Shown piece after piece: positions 1 to 11,020 of a stretch of DNA of 64,000 nt. The translations under genes were made by a program, and so were the position numbers. The notes below the pieces were generated by a model. It was not told the origin of the DNA, did no database searches, and was given only the letters and a program-made list of their open reading frames with translations. The first letter of the stretch is position 1. The number at the start of each line of letters is the position of its first letter. Location of the stretch: NCBI RefSeq assembly GCF_905475395.1, contig NC_058342.1:2242501-2306500 (forward strand), in the 5' to 3' direction. This stretch comes from Chrysoperla carnea. Its lineage: Eukaryota > Arthropoda > Insecta > Neuroptera > Chrysopidae.

Positions 1-2
1 GG

Positions 3-3000
3 AACGTCTCTGGCTATAAAAACATATACAACGCTTCCTCTGATTACGAAAATATTCTAACGGAATCTGATATAATTGGTCTCGTAGAAACCTGGTTAAT
101 TGAAACTGATGTTCCCCTACCTACATTCCTGGAGAATTTTGTGTCTATTGAATGTAATGCCACAAAAGAAAAATCAATGGGTCGTGCTAGTGGAGGCCTC
201 ATCCTATTAATTAAGAAAACACCAAACTTCACATATAAGATTTTGGGCTCAACTAATTTATTTATATTCGTCAAAATTTTCTATGAATTGGAGCCCATCA
301 TTGTAGGTGTAGTATATTTTAGACCGGACCTTGATTCACAACGTTCTATCAGTTTTCTGACAGAAACCATCAACGAAATACTTACGACACACGAATGCAT
401 GCTGATTTTGGTCGGTGACTTTAATAGTCGGATTGGTGTATTAAATCAGGACTTTGACGAATCAGTTTTTAATCATTCGCACTTGTCCTACAAAAGAAAA
501 TCGTCAGATTTAATAGTTAATAAGCGCGGCCGCCTGTTGGCCGAGTCTTTTAATGCCATGGATTTCGTCGCCTTAAATGGTAGGGCCCCCAGCGACCCTA
601 TAGCTGCTCCTACATATATAGCTTATAATGGTGCTAGCGTTATCGACTTAGCATGGGTACACGGTGCATACTTGGACCTGGTGAAGGATTTCACGGTGAA
701 CGAATCAGGTGAATCTTCCCATTTATTGTGCTCCATTATTTTGGAAAATACTTTTCAGTCTCGTTCTTTTCCAGGCTGCAGAAACCATCAAAAGCTTGCC
801 TGCGTTTATTCCGATTATTTTCAATGGAAGGAAGATAAATGTTTTGAATATGCGATCAGCATGGCAAGAGATAAGCGCCTCTACTTCAACAGTCAGAGTG
901 TTGACGAACTTTTTCAAAATCTTTTGTATTGTATCTACGATTCGGCTATTAACTCAAACTTGGCCGTTCAGCACAAAGTTGCACTCACAAACAGTCATCC
1001 CACATTAAAGAAAAATTGGTTTTCGAAGGACTTAAGAAATTTGAGAAGGGCACTAAACACTGCTTACAAAAGAGCGAAAAAGCAAGGATTTATTGAACCT
1101 TACCTACATGACTATCGAAAGCTTCGAACCGAATACAGGATGTCAGTTAGGAACGCTAAACTGGACTATTCAAGAAGAATTACGGATGCAATAGCCTGCG
1201 CCAAAGATAATATCGAGTTCTGGAAGGTGGTTCGTAAGTTTTCTGGTAATATAAACTCCCGAAACAACGATCTTGATCCCGATGTCTGTTTTTCATATTT
1301 CTCAAACCTATATGGTCAAAAAACTCAACATTCTCTGTCTTTTCATGACTCCTCTCACCCTTTTTTAGACAACGAAATCACCCTCGACGAACTTCAACTT
1401 GGTCTGAGTCAAAGGAAGAATAACAAATCTCCAGGCATCGACGGAGTTACCAATGAATTCTACAAACACCTACCTCCCAACTGGATCCATTATATTCTGA
1501 ACATGTTTAACAAAATCATATCCTCTGAAACTCTCCCAAAACAGTGGACAGAATCTCAAATTGTTCTTATTCATAAATGTGGAGATACAAAGGATCCGAG
1601 AAATTACCGTCCGATTGCACTGTTAAATACACTGCTTAAGCTGTTCACGACTATATTAAATTATCGTTTGCAAACCTGGATTGAGGAAAAAAACCTACTA
1701 CCGGAAAACCAAAATGGTTTCCGAACCGGTCGCAGTTGTGTTGATAATATCTTCATCCTGAACTCACTGCTAACGATTCAAGTCCAAATCAAGCGCAGAC
1801 ATGTCTATGCTCTGGTTGTAGATTTCAAAGCTGCGTTTGACTCCTTAAACCACGAACTACTGTGGGCAAAATTATACGACATCGGAATCTCGGGGAAAGC
1901 ACTAAGAGTGGTTAAACATCTTTATACCAACGCTAAGGCAAGAATTAAGTTGCATGGAAACCTATCGAAATACATTGATTTGACGTCAGGAGTTCTACAG
2001 GGGGAAACGCTATCTCCAACTTTGTTCAACCTCTTTATTGGGGATATTGAAGACTCATTTCGCGGGGCTGGCTTTTCTGGGCTAGATATAAACCAAAAGT
2101 GTGACCTGCTGACATTGTGCTACGCCGACGACATGATAATATTTGGGTACTCTCCGTTTGATATTCAACAAAAATTAAACCACCTCTCTTCATACTGCAC
2201 TAAAAACAAATTAGTTGTAAACATCAAAAAGACTAAAATTATAGTGTTCAGAAATTCACCAAAGTGCAAAAATCTACCAACCTTCACATACAACTCAGAA
2301 CCAATACAAATCGAACAACAATGTGTTTATTTAGGAGTGAAATTTAGTTCGACTTGCAAATTTCTCCAAGCCACGAATAACGCCATTAACAAAGCCAACA
2401 TTGCTAACGCCCGAGTGAAGCGAATCCTAAGTTGTTGCAAGTCCGACTCCTGGTCAACCAAATGCCAACTGTTTGACAGCATCTCACGAGCCACCTTGCT
2501 TTATGCTTCAGAGGTCTGGGCTTACAATTACATGGAGAAAGTCGAATCAGTCCAAATTAAATTTATCAAGTCGATCCTCTGCCTTGCAAGAAGCACTCCA
2601 AACTTTATGGTTCGTCTGGAAACACGTAGATCTAACATCTCGATAGAAATCGTAAAAAGAATTCTTAAATACTGGCGTCACCTCATAACCACTCCAAATA
2701 ATAGACTCATAAAAATATGTTATAATCAGTTATATGAATTTTCTACATCGGACATATCCTGTGATGGTAATTGGTGTAATCAGCTTCGAAACATACTGAC
2801 GGGCGTGGATAGAGTCGAACTTTTAAACTCTCATCGAGTTGAAACTATTAAAAATGACATTGCTGAAGTTATTGACCTCTACTCGAAGAAAATGCACCAT
2901 AACGACTTGGAATCATTAGAAGCATCCCACTACAGTGACATCTATGGCCACTTATTCCAGCTCAACAACTACAATTATGAGTACTTGAACATCCGCTGTG

Positions 3001-3335
3001 CTATATCTAAGTTACGCCTTATTACACAAATAAAAACAACAAGTCAGTTTAGTTTTCGATTACTAATTAGTAACCAGCAATACACCTTAAACTATAAAGA
3101 AAGATGCCCAGTTTGTAACACTGGTGAAACTGACGACCTATATCACTTTTTTATCAGATGTCCCATATATAAGGCATACAGATCTCAGTATTTGAAGTAT
3201 TCCTTATCATATATTGCAAACAATATAAAACCCTGGTTTAGTTTATTCCATATAAACTCATATGAGCAACTAAATGATATATACCACTTTACTGTAAATT
3301 CTTTCCGCCTAAGAGCATTCGTGCTAAATGAGTAA
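3..3335 (+). CDS. LINE ORF2: AP-like endonuclease + reverse transcriptase (5' end outside window)
   Basis: Enzyme of a non-LTR retrotransposon: nicks target DNA and copies its own RNA there. The frame is open from nt 3, so the gene begins left of the window; GTG at 141 is not a real start. Endonuclease block first (ETW near nt 90, VGDFNSRIG at residue about 91 counting from nt 141, and a Ser-His near nt 717). RT follows: PRNYRPIALLN, motif A VVDFKAAFDS (about 559), LQGETLSPTLFN, motif C CYADD (about 661). A C-terminal Cys/His motif starts CPVC (about 989) and ends FIRCPIY. There is no internal stop over 3.3 kb, unlike most elements here, so the copy is young or recently active. I cannot fix the clade; L2/CR1/Loa-like groups are possible. 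Confidence 0.9.
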   Translation, partial: NVSGYKNIYNASSDYENILTESDIIGLVETWLIETDVPLPTFLENFVSIECNATKEKSMGRASGGLILLIKKTPNFTYKILGSTNLFIFVKIFYELEPIIVGVVYFRPDLDSQRSISFLTETINEILTTHECMLILVGDFNSRIGVLNQDFDESVFNHSHLSYKRKSSDLIVNKRGRLLAESFNAMDFVALNGRAPSDPIAAPTYIAYNGASVIDLAWVHGAYLDLVKDFTVNESGESSHLLCSIILENTFQSRSFPGCRNHQKLACVYSDYFQWKEDKCFEYAISMARDKRLYFNSQSVDELFQNLLYCIYDSAINSNLAVQHKVALTNSHPTLKKNWFSKDLRNLRRALNTAYKRAKKQGFIEPYLHDYRKLRTEYRMSVRNAKLDYSRRITDAIACAKDNIEFWKVVRKFSGNINSRNNDLDPDVCFSYFSNLYGQKTQHSLSFHDSSHPFLDNEITLDELQLGLSQRKNNKSPGIDGVTNEFYKHLPPNWIHYILNMFNKIISSETLPKQWTESQIVLIHKCGDTKDPRNYRPIALLNTLLKLFTTILNYRLQTWIEEKNLLPENQNGFRTGRSCVDNIFILNSLLTIQVQIKRRHVYALVVDFKAAFDSLNHELLWAKLYDIGISGKALRVVKHLYTNAKARIKLHGNLSKYIDLTSGVLQGETLSPTLFNLFIGDIEDSFRGAGFSGLDINQKCDLLTLCYADDMIIFGYSPFDIQQKLNHLSSYCTKNKLVVNIKKTKIIVFRNSPKCKNLPTFTYNSEPIQIEQQCVYLGVKFSSTCKFLQATNNAINKANIANARVKRILSCCKSDSWSTKCQLFDSISRATLLYASEVWAYNYMEKVESVQIKFIKSILCLARSTPNFMVRLETRRSNISIEIVKRILKYWRHLITTPNNRLIKICYNQLYEFSTSDISCDGNWCNQLRNILTGVDRVELLNSHRVETIKNDIAEVIDLYSKKMHHNDLESLEASHYSDIYGHLFQLNNYNYEYLNIRCAISKLRLITQIKTTSQFSFRLLISNQQYTLNYKERCPVCNTGETDDLYHFFIRCPIYKAYRSQYLKYSLSYIANNIKPWFSLFHINSYEQLNDIYHFTVNSFRLRAFVLNE

Positions 3336-3832
3336 CTACCCAGTCTCGAGTTAGTGTCCAATGAACACTTCAATAATCTGCATTTATTACATTGTTTATC
3401 TGTTTTAAAAAAAAGTTCTACTCTTTGTTATTATAGATTCACATGTCTATTTTGATTATAAATTTAACATTATTATCTAAATCATATTTTATTGTTATTT
3501 ATATTATTATTGTTTTTTATATTGTTATCTATAATATTTATATTTATTGTTATAGTTTATAATTTTATATATTTATGGTGTTTTACAGATTTATACAAAC
3601 CCAGAATTAGTTACATATAATTTTCTATTTAGTACTTGAGATGAAACTTTTCTTTTTTTTTTTTTTTTTCTGTATTTGTTTTTTTGGAATCATATTAGTT
3701 ACTACTTGTATAAACATACATATTTTTATTTATTTATTTATTTATCCGTTCAATGCAACTGAACGCTTCTTTGTTATAATCGCTGTACGATAGTCAAACA
3801 AATAAACGTTATTATTATTATTATTATTATTA
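3336..3832 (+). other. LINE 3' UTR and (ATT)n tail
   Basis: AT-rich non-coding sequence directly after the LINE stop. It includes a T-run near 3652-3670, a TTTA microsatellite at about 3721-3745, an AATAAA at 3801 and a terminal ATT repeat at about 3809-3832, which I take as the retrotransposition tail. The jockey/CR1-like LINE at 16.97-19.93 kb ends in the same kind of tail. Confidence 0.7.
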
Positions 3833-4400
3833 CCATTGATTGTTACATCTTTGTCTTGTCCATCATTACAGAGATAGTTGCCTTTCGTGGGTTTATTAAG
3901 AACGAATAACCATTCGTTTTCTGATACAGTTTGCCAAATTTCAGGTACTGCGTTTGTTGTTGTAATTTTGCATACTTCGATCTTGTAGATCGAATATTTC
4001 CAATTCGCAGACGTTGCTCGATCTTCTTTTCATTATTTCCACTTTGGTACAAATATAGGTGTTATCTACTAATTTGCAGTTGTCCAAGTTTTTTAGTAAA
4101 GCGAATTGACTTTTACTTTTACTAGAAATAATGTGAGGGTCATCAATTTCTATGCAGGATAATGAACTTGAATTTCTATGAGAAGTGGATAAAGGAAAAG
4201 TTTGATACAGAGTATTTTCTATTATTTATGCGATACGAATTTTTATTAATACTACTATATTATAATAACTAATAAATCATTTTTCATAAAGGATTAAGTT
4301 TCCATTATTTTAAAATAATTCTCTATGATTTCGGGAATAGCTTTAAGTGACAATTGAAATTGTTTGAGAGAATTTAATTCCTTTATTAAAGTCGTGGGCG
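3833..4400. other. Unassigned AT-rich interval
   Basis: Between the LINE tail and the Polinton-like relic. The ORFs here (about 64-69 codons on both strands, 3843-4125) overlap one another antisense, have no recognisable motif and low-complexity composition, so I treat them as chance. Confidence 0.5.
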
Positions 4401-4454
4401 TAGTAGAGTTAAGCCGATCCTGGCACAAGCTTCAAGATTTGACCACCAGAGTTG

Positions 4455-4640
4455 TAAGTGGCGCTGCAGTCGCTAATATTGGTTGTGTCCTCGGGTAAAG
4501 TCCTCTGAAAGTTGAGGGATGGCGCTGACGTCGCTTATATTGGTTGGGCTTAAGTGACGTCATTAATTTGGGTGTGGATGTTTGAATTTGTGCGGGGAAA
4601 AATAGGGCGTAGTTGGAATGGGTGGGGGTGTCGATGTTTC
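4455..4640. repeat. Terminal-type repeats with ATTGGT and CRE motifs (Polinton relic)
   Basis: A 26-bp motif occurs twice with a period of 61 bp (4460-4485 and 4521-4546): GGCGCTG, two variable bases, GTCGCT, one variable base, then ATATTGGTTG. A perfect cAMP-response-like palindrome TGACGTCA follows at 4555-4562 and a near copy lies at 4528-4535. The stretch is GC-richer than its surroundings. It lies upstream of polymerase-B relics, and similar ATTGGT/TGACGTCA units flank the larger Polinton at 49.9-50.3 kb, so I infer a terminal or promoter region of an older Polinton. Confidence 0.5.
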
Positions 4641-4971
4641 CATCGGGTCCTAACTTGTTTTGAAATTTCGTAATTTTAATTGGATGAATTCCCAGAATTC
4701 AGATATCAATTTCCGGTCGAACGATAACATTTGTCTACAATTGGAAAAACCGTTGACTCTTATCTGCATAGTGATGCTTTCATCAAGTCCTAACTTCTTT
4801 GAATCATGATCTAAATGATAAGTCGACAAGTGTTGTGAGATTAGATACTAAATTTTTGGAGGTGGAGGTAATCATATAAAACTATTGTTGATCGTTGTCG
4901 GAGAAAACCGTTTTTAAATCATTCATAGTAGTTAATTGTAGAGAGCTTTACTTTGTGGAACTCCATAATTA

Positions 4972-5088
4972 GGATAAGAAATAAAATTTCCACTTTACTT
5001 TGCTAAGTCCACTTATTTTAATAATTTAAAATATTAAATAAATAAAACTGGACTTAGCAAAGTAAATTGGAAATTTTATTTCTTATCC
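4972..5088. repeat. Long hairpin: 40-bp inverted repeat
   Basis: Arms 4972-5011 and 5049-5088 are inverted copies (starting GGATAAGAAATAAAATTTCC) with one mismatch and a 37-bp AT-rich loop. The 12-bp direct repeat CATTCATAGTAG lies at 4920-4931 and again right after the hairpin at 5089-5100. It could be a small foldback element or the end of a larger one. Confidence 0.7.
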
Positions 5089-5299
5089 CATTCATAGTAG
5101 ATTTAAGTATCTGAATACCATTTATTTAAACACCCTATATACTTTATCTTAAACATTTTGTATATTTGAATTACATATATAATCATAGAAAAAAATTTTT
5201 TTTTAAGTTATATTGAACGTTCGGTAACGTATATTTTATTAATTCACGATATAACAGTGAGGGTATAAATTTTTGAATGTCATTGTGGAATTTAAATAA

Positions 5300-5580
5300 A
5301 ATTGTTTCGAAATATGGATACATACGAGCAACATGTTATGTAGACGGTAAACGCTATACCCCAAGGTGGGAACATGGATATGATGAAGAAAATGGAGAGA
5401 GTGTTGAGGCTGATCAAGTCGGCAGACGAAGCTGAGCATTGGATAAGATTAAATAAAATAGATTTACGGTTATTTAAGCGTATACTTGTTTTAAAGAAAG
5501 AAAATCCTCTACGCCTTGATGCAATTATTAGCTTTTGTAAATCATACCAGCGGTTACTTCACCGATTACGTTAAGATTTA
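5300..5580 (+). pseudogene. Possible Polinton-associated ORF relic (unrecognised)
   Basis: A 66-codon open stretch beginning ATGGATATGATGAAGAAAATGG is rich in Leu, Lys and Arg and predicted helical. I do not recognise a family. It lies just upstream of, and in the same orientation as, the polymerase-B relic, so it may be part of the same decayed element, either an upstream exon or another gene. Chance cannot be excluded. Confidence 0.25.
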
Positions 5581-5639
5581 GTTAAACAAGGAGGTTGTGT
5601 AGGAAAGAAACAAAATCGACATTTAATTTGGGAGACAAT

Positions 5640-6476
5640 AGAAACCACCACCAGGGCAGGATGAAAACTGGTATGATTACTAATTTGGATTACAAATATC
5701 CAATAGTCTTTTTCAACAGGCTTTCTCAAGGTAAGTAAAATTTATATTAAAATAGTCTAATGAGATCCTTAATTTTTTTTCAGGTGTATATTGTGTTTAC
5801 GGGTAATTTGATAAAGCCCATCACAAAAGAGGAGGATGCGAAAACATACATAACGCCAGCCAAGGAAAAGTTACCTGTTGAAGAAATTCGAAGAATTTCA
5901 GGAACGAGACAGCGGATGGGCTCTTTATATATTCGAGTACACATGAATAAGTACACTTCAATCACAGCCGGAACATTTTGTGAATTACCCTCAGTCATCA
6001 AAAACAAAAAGGGTGTGATAAATGTCCGTAATTTGGATCACCAATGTTTTCTGTAATCCATAATGTCTGCATTATTCCCGGTTGAAAGAAATCCTCAACG
6101 TTGTTTTGGATGATTCGATGGACAGCCTGATATATGCAGTACGTAAAATTGATGTCTATAAGGTTATGAAGCAGGATATTGATCGTTTTGATACGGCTGA
6201 CTATGCACCCGACAACGTCTATGGTATACCACTTCGCAATAAGAAAGTCAAAATAAAAAACAGCCTAAACGATCCAAGGGTCTCAAAAAGTCAGCTATCC
6301 GAAAACTTACTTTTGAGGACTATAAACGCAGTTTGCGTGAGAATCTCAACTTTTATTACGTTCAGCAAGGTATCCGATCAAAGCGACACCGGATACATAA
6401 ATCATCAAACAGCAAAAAATCGGCTTATCACCATACGATCAGAAGCGAAGTATTTGTACGTATTTTTGTAAATTTA
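5640..6476 (+). pseudogene. Decayed, internally deleted Polinton DNA polymerase B
   Basis: Relic of a protein-primed family B polymerase. 5784-6100 encodes an N-terminal segment (VHMNKYTS, then KGVINVRNLDHQCFL, a stop, then FPVERNPQR). At about 6100 the sequence jumps directly to the motif-C region (DDSMDSLIYA, where the better copy has YTDTDSLVYD). It then matches that copy closely (QDIDRFDTADYAPDNVYG against QDIDRFDTADFAPDNIYK at about 39275) and continues in another frame through a KKSAIRKLTF-like stretch to about 6440. The exonuclease and most of the palm are missing. A GT-AG intron is still visible at 5731-5783. Non-functional. Confidence 0.8.
5731..5783 (+). other. Putative intron in the polymerase-B relic
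   Basis: CTCAAG then gtaagt at 5731 and a T-rich tract ending cag at 5783 give a 53-bp GT-AG intron with consensus splice sites. The two introns in the larger polymerase copy are of similar size (59 and 69 bp). Confidence 0.6.
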
Positions 6477-8033
6477 GGATAATATTAAGCGGTAATATTA
6501 TATGAGATGCGGGTGTGTAAATTTGGTAAAAGTCCTACATGTTGATGCTTAGTCCCAAAATCTATAAGAAAACCCATTTGAAAGTCTGGCAGAGTGAACC
6601 ATACTGTATTTAAGTTTAAGGATAATTAACATAAAAGTGGAAGGTAATCGCTGCGCCCGCCCGATTCGTTGCACAGGTTCGTAAATCTTTTTTGCTTAGC
6701 GCTTTAAAGATACATATTGGATCTGAAAGGATATATAAGAAAAATAAGACTAAAAATATATTTGATTGTCACTATACTGCAACAATAATAATTTATTTAT
6801 ATGAGAAAGCTCTATCAACTTATTTTGGCTTGTTTTATCTTTTAAACAAGCAAATATTAAATATAAAAATAGTTTTTTGAATTCAAAAATACAATATAAA
6901 TACATAAATAGCGTACATATATTATTATAATCTATAAATATAAAATATTACATTTCGGTGGACTGAAGACAGTTTACACTAAATTTAGATATTTGTATAC
7001 CAAATAACACATTAAACGAATGTCAGATCATCTTTAACCTCAAAATAAATCTATATACATCAAAAACAACTATCCGATATAAAAAGTGAAAATACATTCA
7101 CAATATTAAATAAATGTAAGTAAATAAGTAGAAAATTAATTAAATTATCAAAATAAGAATGATGTACTTAGAATCAAATAAAGTTTCATTTTAACATCTC
7201 TCGTAAAAAATCTCAAAAATCAAAAATCTTTGAATATTACAGGATTCGGGTATATATAAAAAACCATACATCGTGTATAACCCCAGATAAAATTCAATAA
7301 TAATTGCTTTCGACAAAACAAACAATGTTAAAAGGATTACTAAATTAAATTACGACAAACCATAATTGATAAGTTAAAATCTATATCGATAATTATTTAA
7401 CCATACTAGAAAATATCTTTTGATTAAATAATTCTAACAATGTTTTGATTATTAATACGATTAAATTAAATTAAATTAAATTAAATCGCAGAAGCTATTT
7501 GCATAGTAACTGTGTATAATGAAAATAGTTTTATTTTACTAACCTTGATTAATTTCAGAAAATTATTAATGAAATCCAAAAATAAGATAAATTGAATACG
7601 TACAATTTCAAAGATGGATGTAGTTGATAGGAATATCGAATTAATAATGACATAATTTAAATATCCCAAAAGGATACTTGATCGAATCAAAAACGTGGTA
7701 CTATTTACGAAAATATTTTTGGTTGTGGTATTAAAATTTACAATGATGTAAGCATTCGAAGCTGTTCTTACAATGATGATGATGTTACTAAATTTCGATG
7801 TTGACCCGATCAAGTTCCAAATTAAAGTCCGTTAGGATTAGTGCGCGTAGCAAAAATGTACTATAAAAATAGAGAAGTTACGCACTATATTTTCTATCTT
7901 TTACTAGGTAGTGATTTATGTTAGTTTTTTTTAATTCAAAATTCCACCAAAACATAACGAATTGAACATTGTACATATTCATTTTATTGTTAATGTTGTT
8001 CATATCTATCTAATTTATTATTTTTAATTGTTT
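6477..8033. other. Unassigned very AT-rich interval
   Basis: No credible gene. The longest ORF (7481-7813, minus) is Ile/Asn/Phe/Thr-rich low complexity and likely spurious. A TTAAA pentanucleotide microsatellite lies at about 7460-7487. It sits between the Polinton relic and the Gypsy 5' LTR, so it may be diverged Polinton DNA, but I cannot show homology. Confidence 0.5.
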
Positions 8034-8774
8034 TGTGACACAACCATTTATCACATTTAGCTAAGACACTAACCATTATTTAATAATTACTTTACCGACA
8101 CACAGATGTCAGATATATATATATATAAGTTAAATTCTTTTTCTTAAAAAAATCCTTATAATTATGTTTTATGAAAAATATTAACATTTTCTATTTTCAT
8201 TTTCAATTTCTGAAATATTAAAAATACTTACAGTAATTTTGTATGTATTATATTTTGCATAAAAAGGAAAAAAATAATTAATTGTTGGACAAGGAAAGAT
8301 GTATACATGGTTAACATATAAATAATAGAAATAGATATTTAAATTCAGATATAAAAGCTAGTCACTGAATATCATACAAGCAGAGAGGAAAAAATGTCTT
8401 CAGTCTAATTTAACTCAGCAGTAACCAAAATCAACACCATGGAATAGAGGAAACTATATATACATCTTTCTTCGAGCAACAAGGATATGTATAAACTTCA
8501 TTTACTTTATATTCTATTTCAAATGTAAAGGTGAGAAACAAAAAAAACATGCATTAAATATTTTAATTTAATTTTGAACTTTATCTTATTTTATTTAATA
8601 AATTTGATAATAGTTCTTTTAATTCAATCTAAGTGTGAAAATGATTATTTTATTGATTAGTAAGCTACTTTAGATAGATGATATACGATTATTATTTTAT
8701 ATAGTACGGGAAGATTTATGTAACTTTTGGGTAATTCATGTGTTCTTTGGTGTGTGATGAATTTAACACTCCAG

Positions 8775-10502
8775 TAGCGCGATTCACAAACATTCGTGAT
8801 AATTACCACAAAAATGATACTTATCATTTTTTGACGTTTGCACTAACGCCTTAGTGATTCACAAACACTCTATGTTAGTGAAAAAAACGTTAAATTTCTT
8901 ATCGACTTTATTCACAGACTTCTATATGTATTAAAAAATTATTAAATAAAAGTTAGTTACTTTTTGTTACAAACCAACAAAAATTACTAAAAAAATAATA
9001 ATAACTACATTCACATTTATTTTCAACTAAATGTCAAAAACCTAATATAAAAATAATAATAATGATAATTTTTAAAATATACTATTTTTATTTTTAATAA
9101 TCATTTAATTTCGTGTTTTTGTGCGTATGTGTGTTTTGTTTTATACGTTTTAGTTAAGTTTTGAAATTAATTAGAAAAAAGAACATAATTTTCACCAACT
9201 CATCGAGGAAGAAATAATTTAGAAAAGAATTAGATAAACAATAATGTTGAATTAATATATATTGAAATGTAAATATTTTTATTAATAAAGTTTTGAAATA
9301 AAATGAATTTTTTTAATTTAGTTGTAACCTAAATACCGGTATTATCATCGTCATTTCAAAAACCTAATTTTACGAATCGATTATTTATATCTATCAATTA
9401 GGTTAAGACATAATCGTCTGTGATATTTTGAAAATGAAATATAATTTATTAACCACGAGTTAAACTTAAACATCCGAAAACTTTTAACATTAAGGGCAAT
9501 TTGAGTTTTTAGCTCGATGTATCTGTAAGTATTCTATAATCATCAAAACAAAGATAATCTAATTGGTTGTGGGTTGATTAAAAAAAAAAACAATAGTTGG
9601 AAAAATATGAATATTTATTATATGTATTAAAAAATATTATAAATATGATGCATCCTACATCTCTCCCATAATCAAACGATTTTAAACTGACACTGCCACA
9701 TCATGAGGGTTGTTATATTATACCATCATCTTCGTCATTATCAATTAAAATGTACCCTGACTCTTATTATGGAAATCGAGGAGGTCCGCTGCAGCTTCTG
9801 TGTAAGCCATTGCTATAAAGATCAAAAAATTTATATCAAAGAAACTTTAAATATCAAAACTTTTTTAAATAAAACAATTAGTCTGCAAATATCATCTGCA
9901 AAACCATCTTGCAAATATCAGTAACATTTTTTATAAACAACGCTTAAAATAACTTTAAGAAATTTTTTTGTAATTTAAGAAATTCTGAGATAACAATATA
10001 CATTGTTACTGAAATAATATCATTTTAAGAATACGAATAGAATATAACGAAAGAAAATTACTTACCTAAAATCTAACTATCAAATAAGAACACCACACAG
10101 CACAGAAATAAATAAAGACCTTATGCTAAACTAATTAATTAAAGTATCTTTTTAATATTAATTAAATTAAATATTTAAATTTGAGAAATTTTATTATGCA
10201 CTTTGCAATTTTAATAGAAAAAAATAAATAAATAAATAAAATCAATTAGTATGGTTATAACATTTATTTTGTATTCATATTTGACATTTGTTTACTTAAA
10301 ATCTTGTCATTGCGCAAGCGTCAGAGACGTTACATACTTACCACGAGAATAAAATTTGTTGTTAAGTTAACGCCTGGAGACGATAAGTATCACACCGCCA
10401 CCGTCGGTAAAAAATGTTTGTGAATCGCATTTGACGATAAGTACCGCTTTTTGTGATAATTACCACGAAAACGATAGATATGAATGTTTGTGAATCGCCC
10501 TA
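8775..10502. mobile_element. Non-autonomous TIR transposon in the 5' LTR
   Basis: Comparison with the uninterrupted 3' LTR (CACTCCAG joined to GATGTAG near 20250) defines the insert exactly. The ends are inverted: TAGC or TAGG followed by GCGATTCACAAACATTC, 21 bp with one mismatch. A 3-bp CAG flanks both sides (8772-8774, 10503-10505). Subterminal repeats of GATAATTACCAC and GTTTGTGAATCGC recur inside both ends. There is no recognisable transposase; the 73-codon ORF at 9703-9924 has no motif. The superfamily is uncertain; a 3-bp duplication would suit PIF/Harbinger-like or Zator-like enzymes. Confidence 0.8.
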
Positions 10503-10659
10503 CAGGATGTAGTTTAACATGAACTTTTTTTGTTGTTATATTGTTTTGTCAAATGAGAACATTATAACTAATATTTTTTTTTAATGATGTTGCATAAATC
10601 ATCCCTGCTAATTTTTTTTCGAAACAATTTGTTTCCTTTAGATATGACTAACTCTTTAT

Positions 10660-11020
10660 TTTAGACTATGTCATTTATATATAATTTTTTAAAAGTTTTT
10701 TAAATAAACTTTGGATTTTTCTAATCCATTTAATATATGGTTAACTCTCTTTATAGAGACGATATCATTTTGTATTTTTTGACCATGTCATTAATATGTA
10801 TTTTTTTTTTTCTTTTAAAGTTTATTAAATAAACTTTGGATTTTTTCTAATCCATTTAATATATGGTTAACTCTCTTTATAGAGACGATATCATTTTGTA
10901 TTTCTGACTATGTCATTAATATTTAATATTTTATAAAGTTTATTAAGTAAACTAAGGATTTTCTTTAATCCTTTTAAAATATGATTAACTCTCCTTTATA
11001 GGGACGATATCATTTTGTAT
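10660..11020 (+). repeat. LTR-internal tandem repeat, about 3 units
   Basis: Units of about 120-145 bp share TTTATTAAATAAACTTTGGA, TATGGTTAACTCTC and GACGATATCATTTTGTAT. Three units are present here and only two in the 3' LTR (about 20440-20645), so the array has changed copy number since the LTRs were identical. Confidence 0.7.

Noticed and set aside
3843..4125. Small genes in the interval after the first LINE
   Set aside because: Antisense-overlapping short ORFs without recognisable domains.
7481..7813. 110-codon ORF as a membrane protein gene
   Set aside because: Ile/Phe/Asn-rich translation of low-complexity AT-rich DNA, with no motif or conserved start context.
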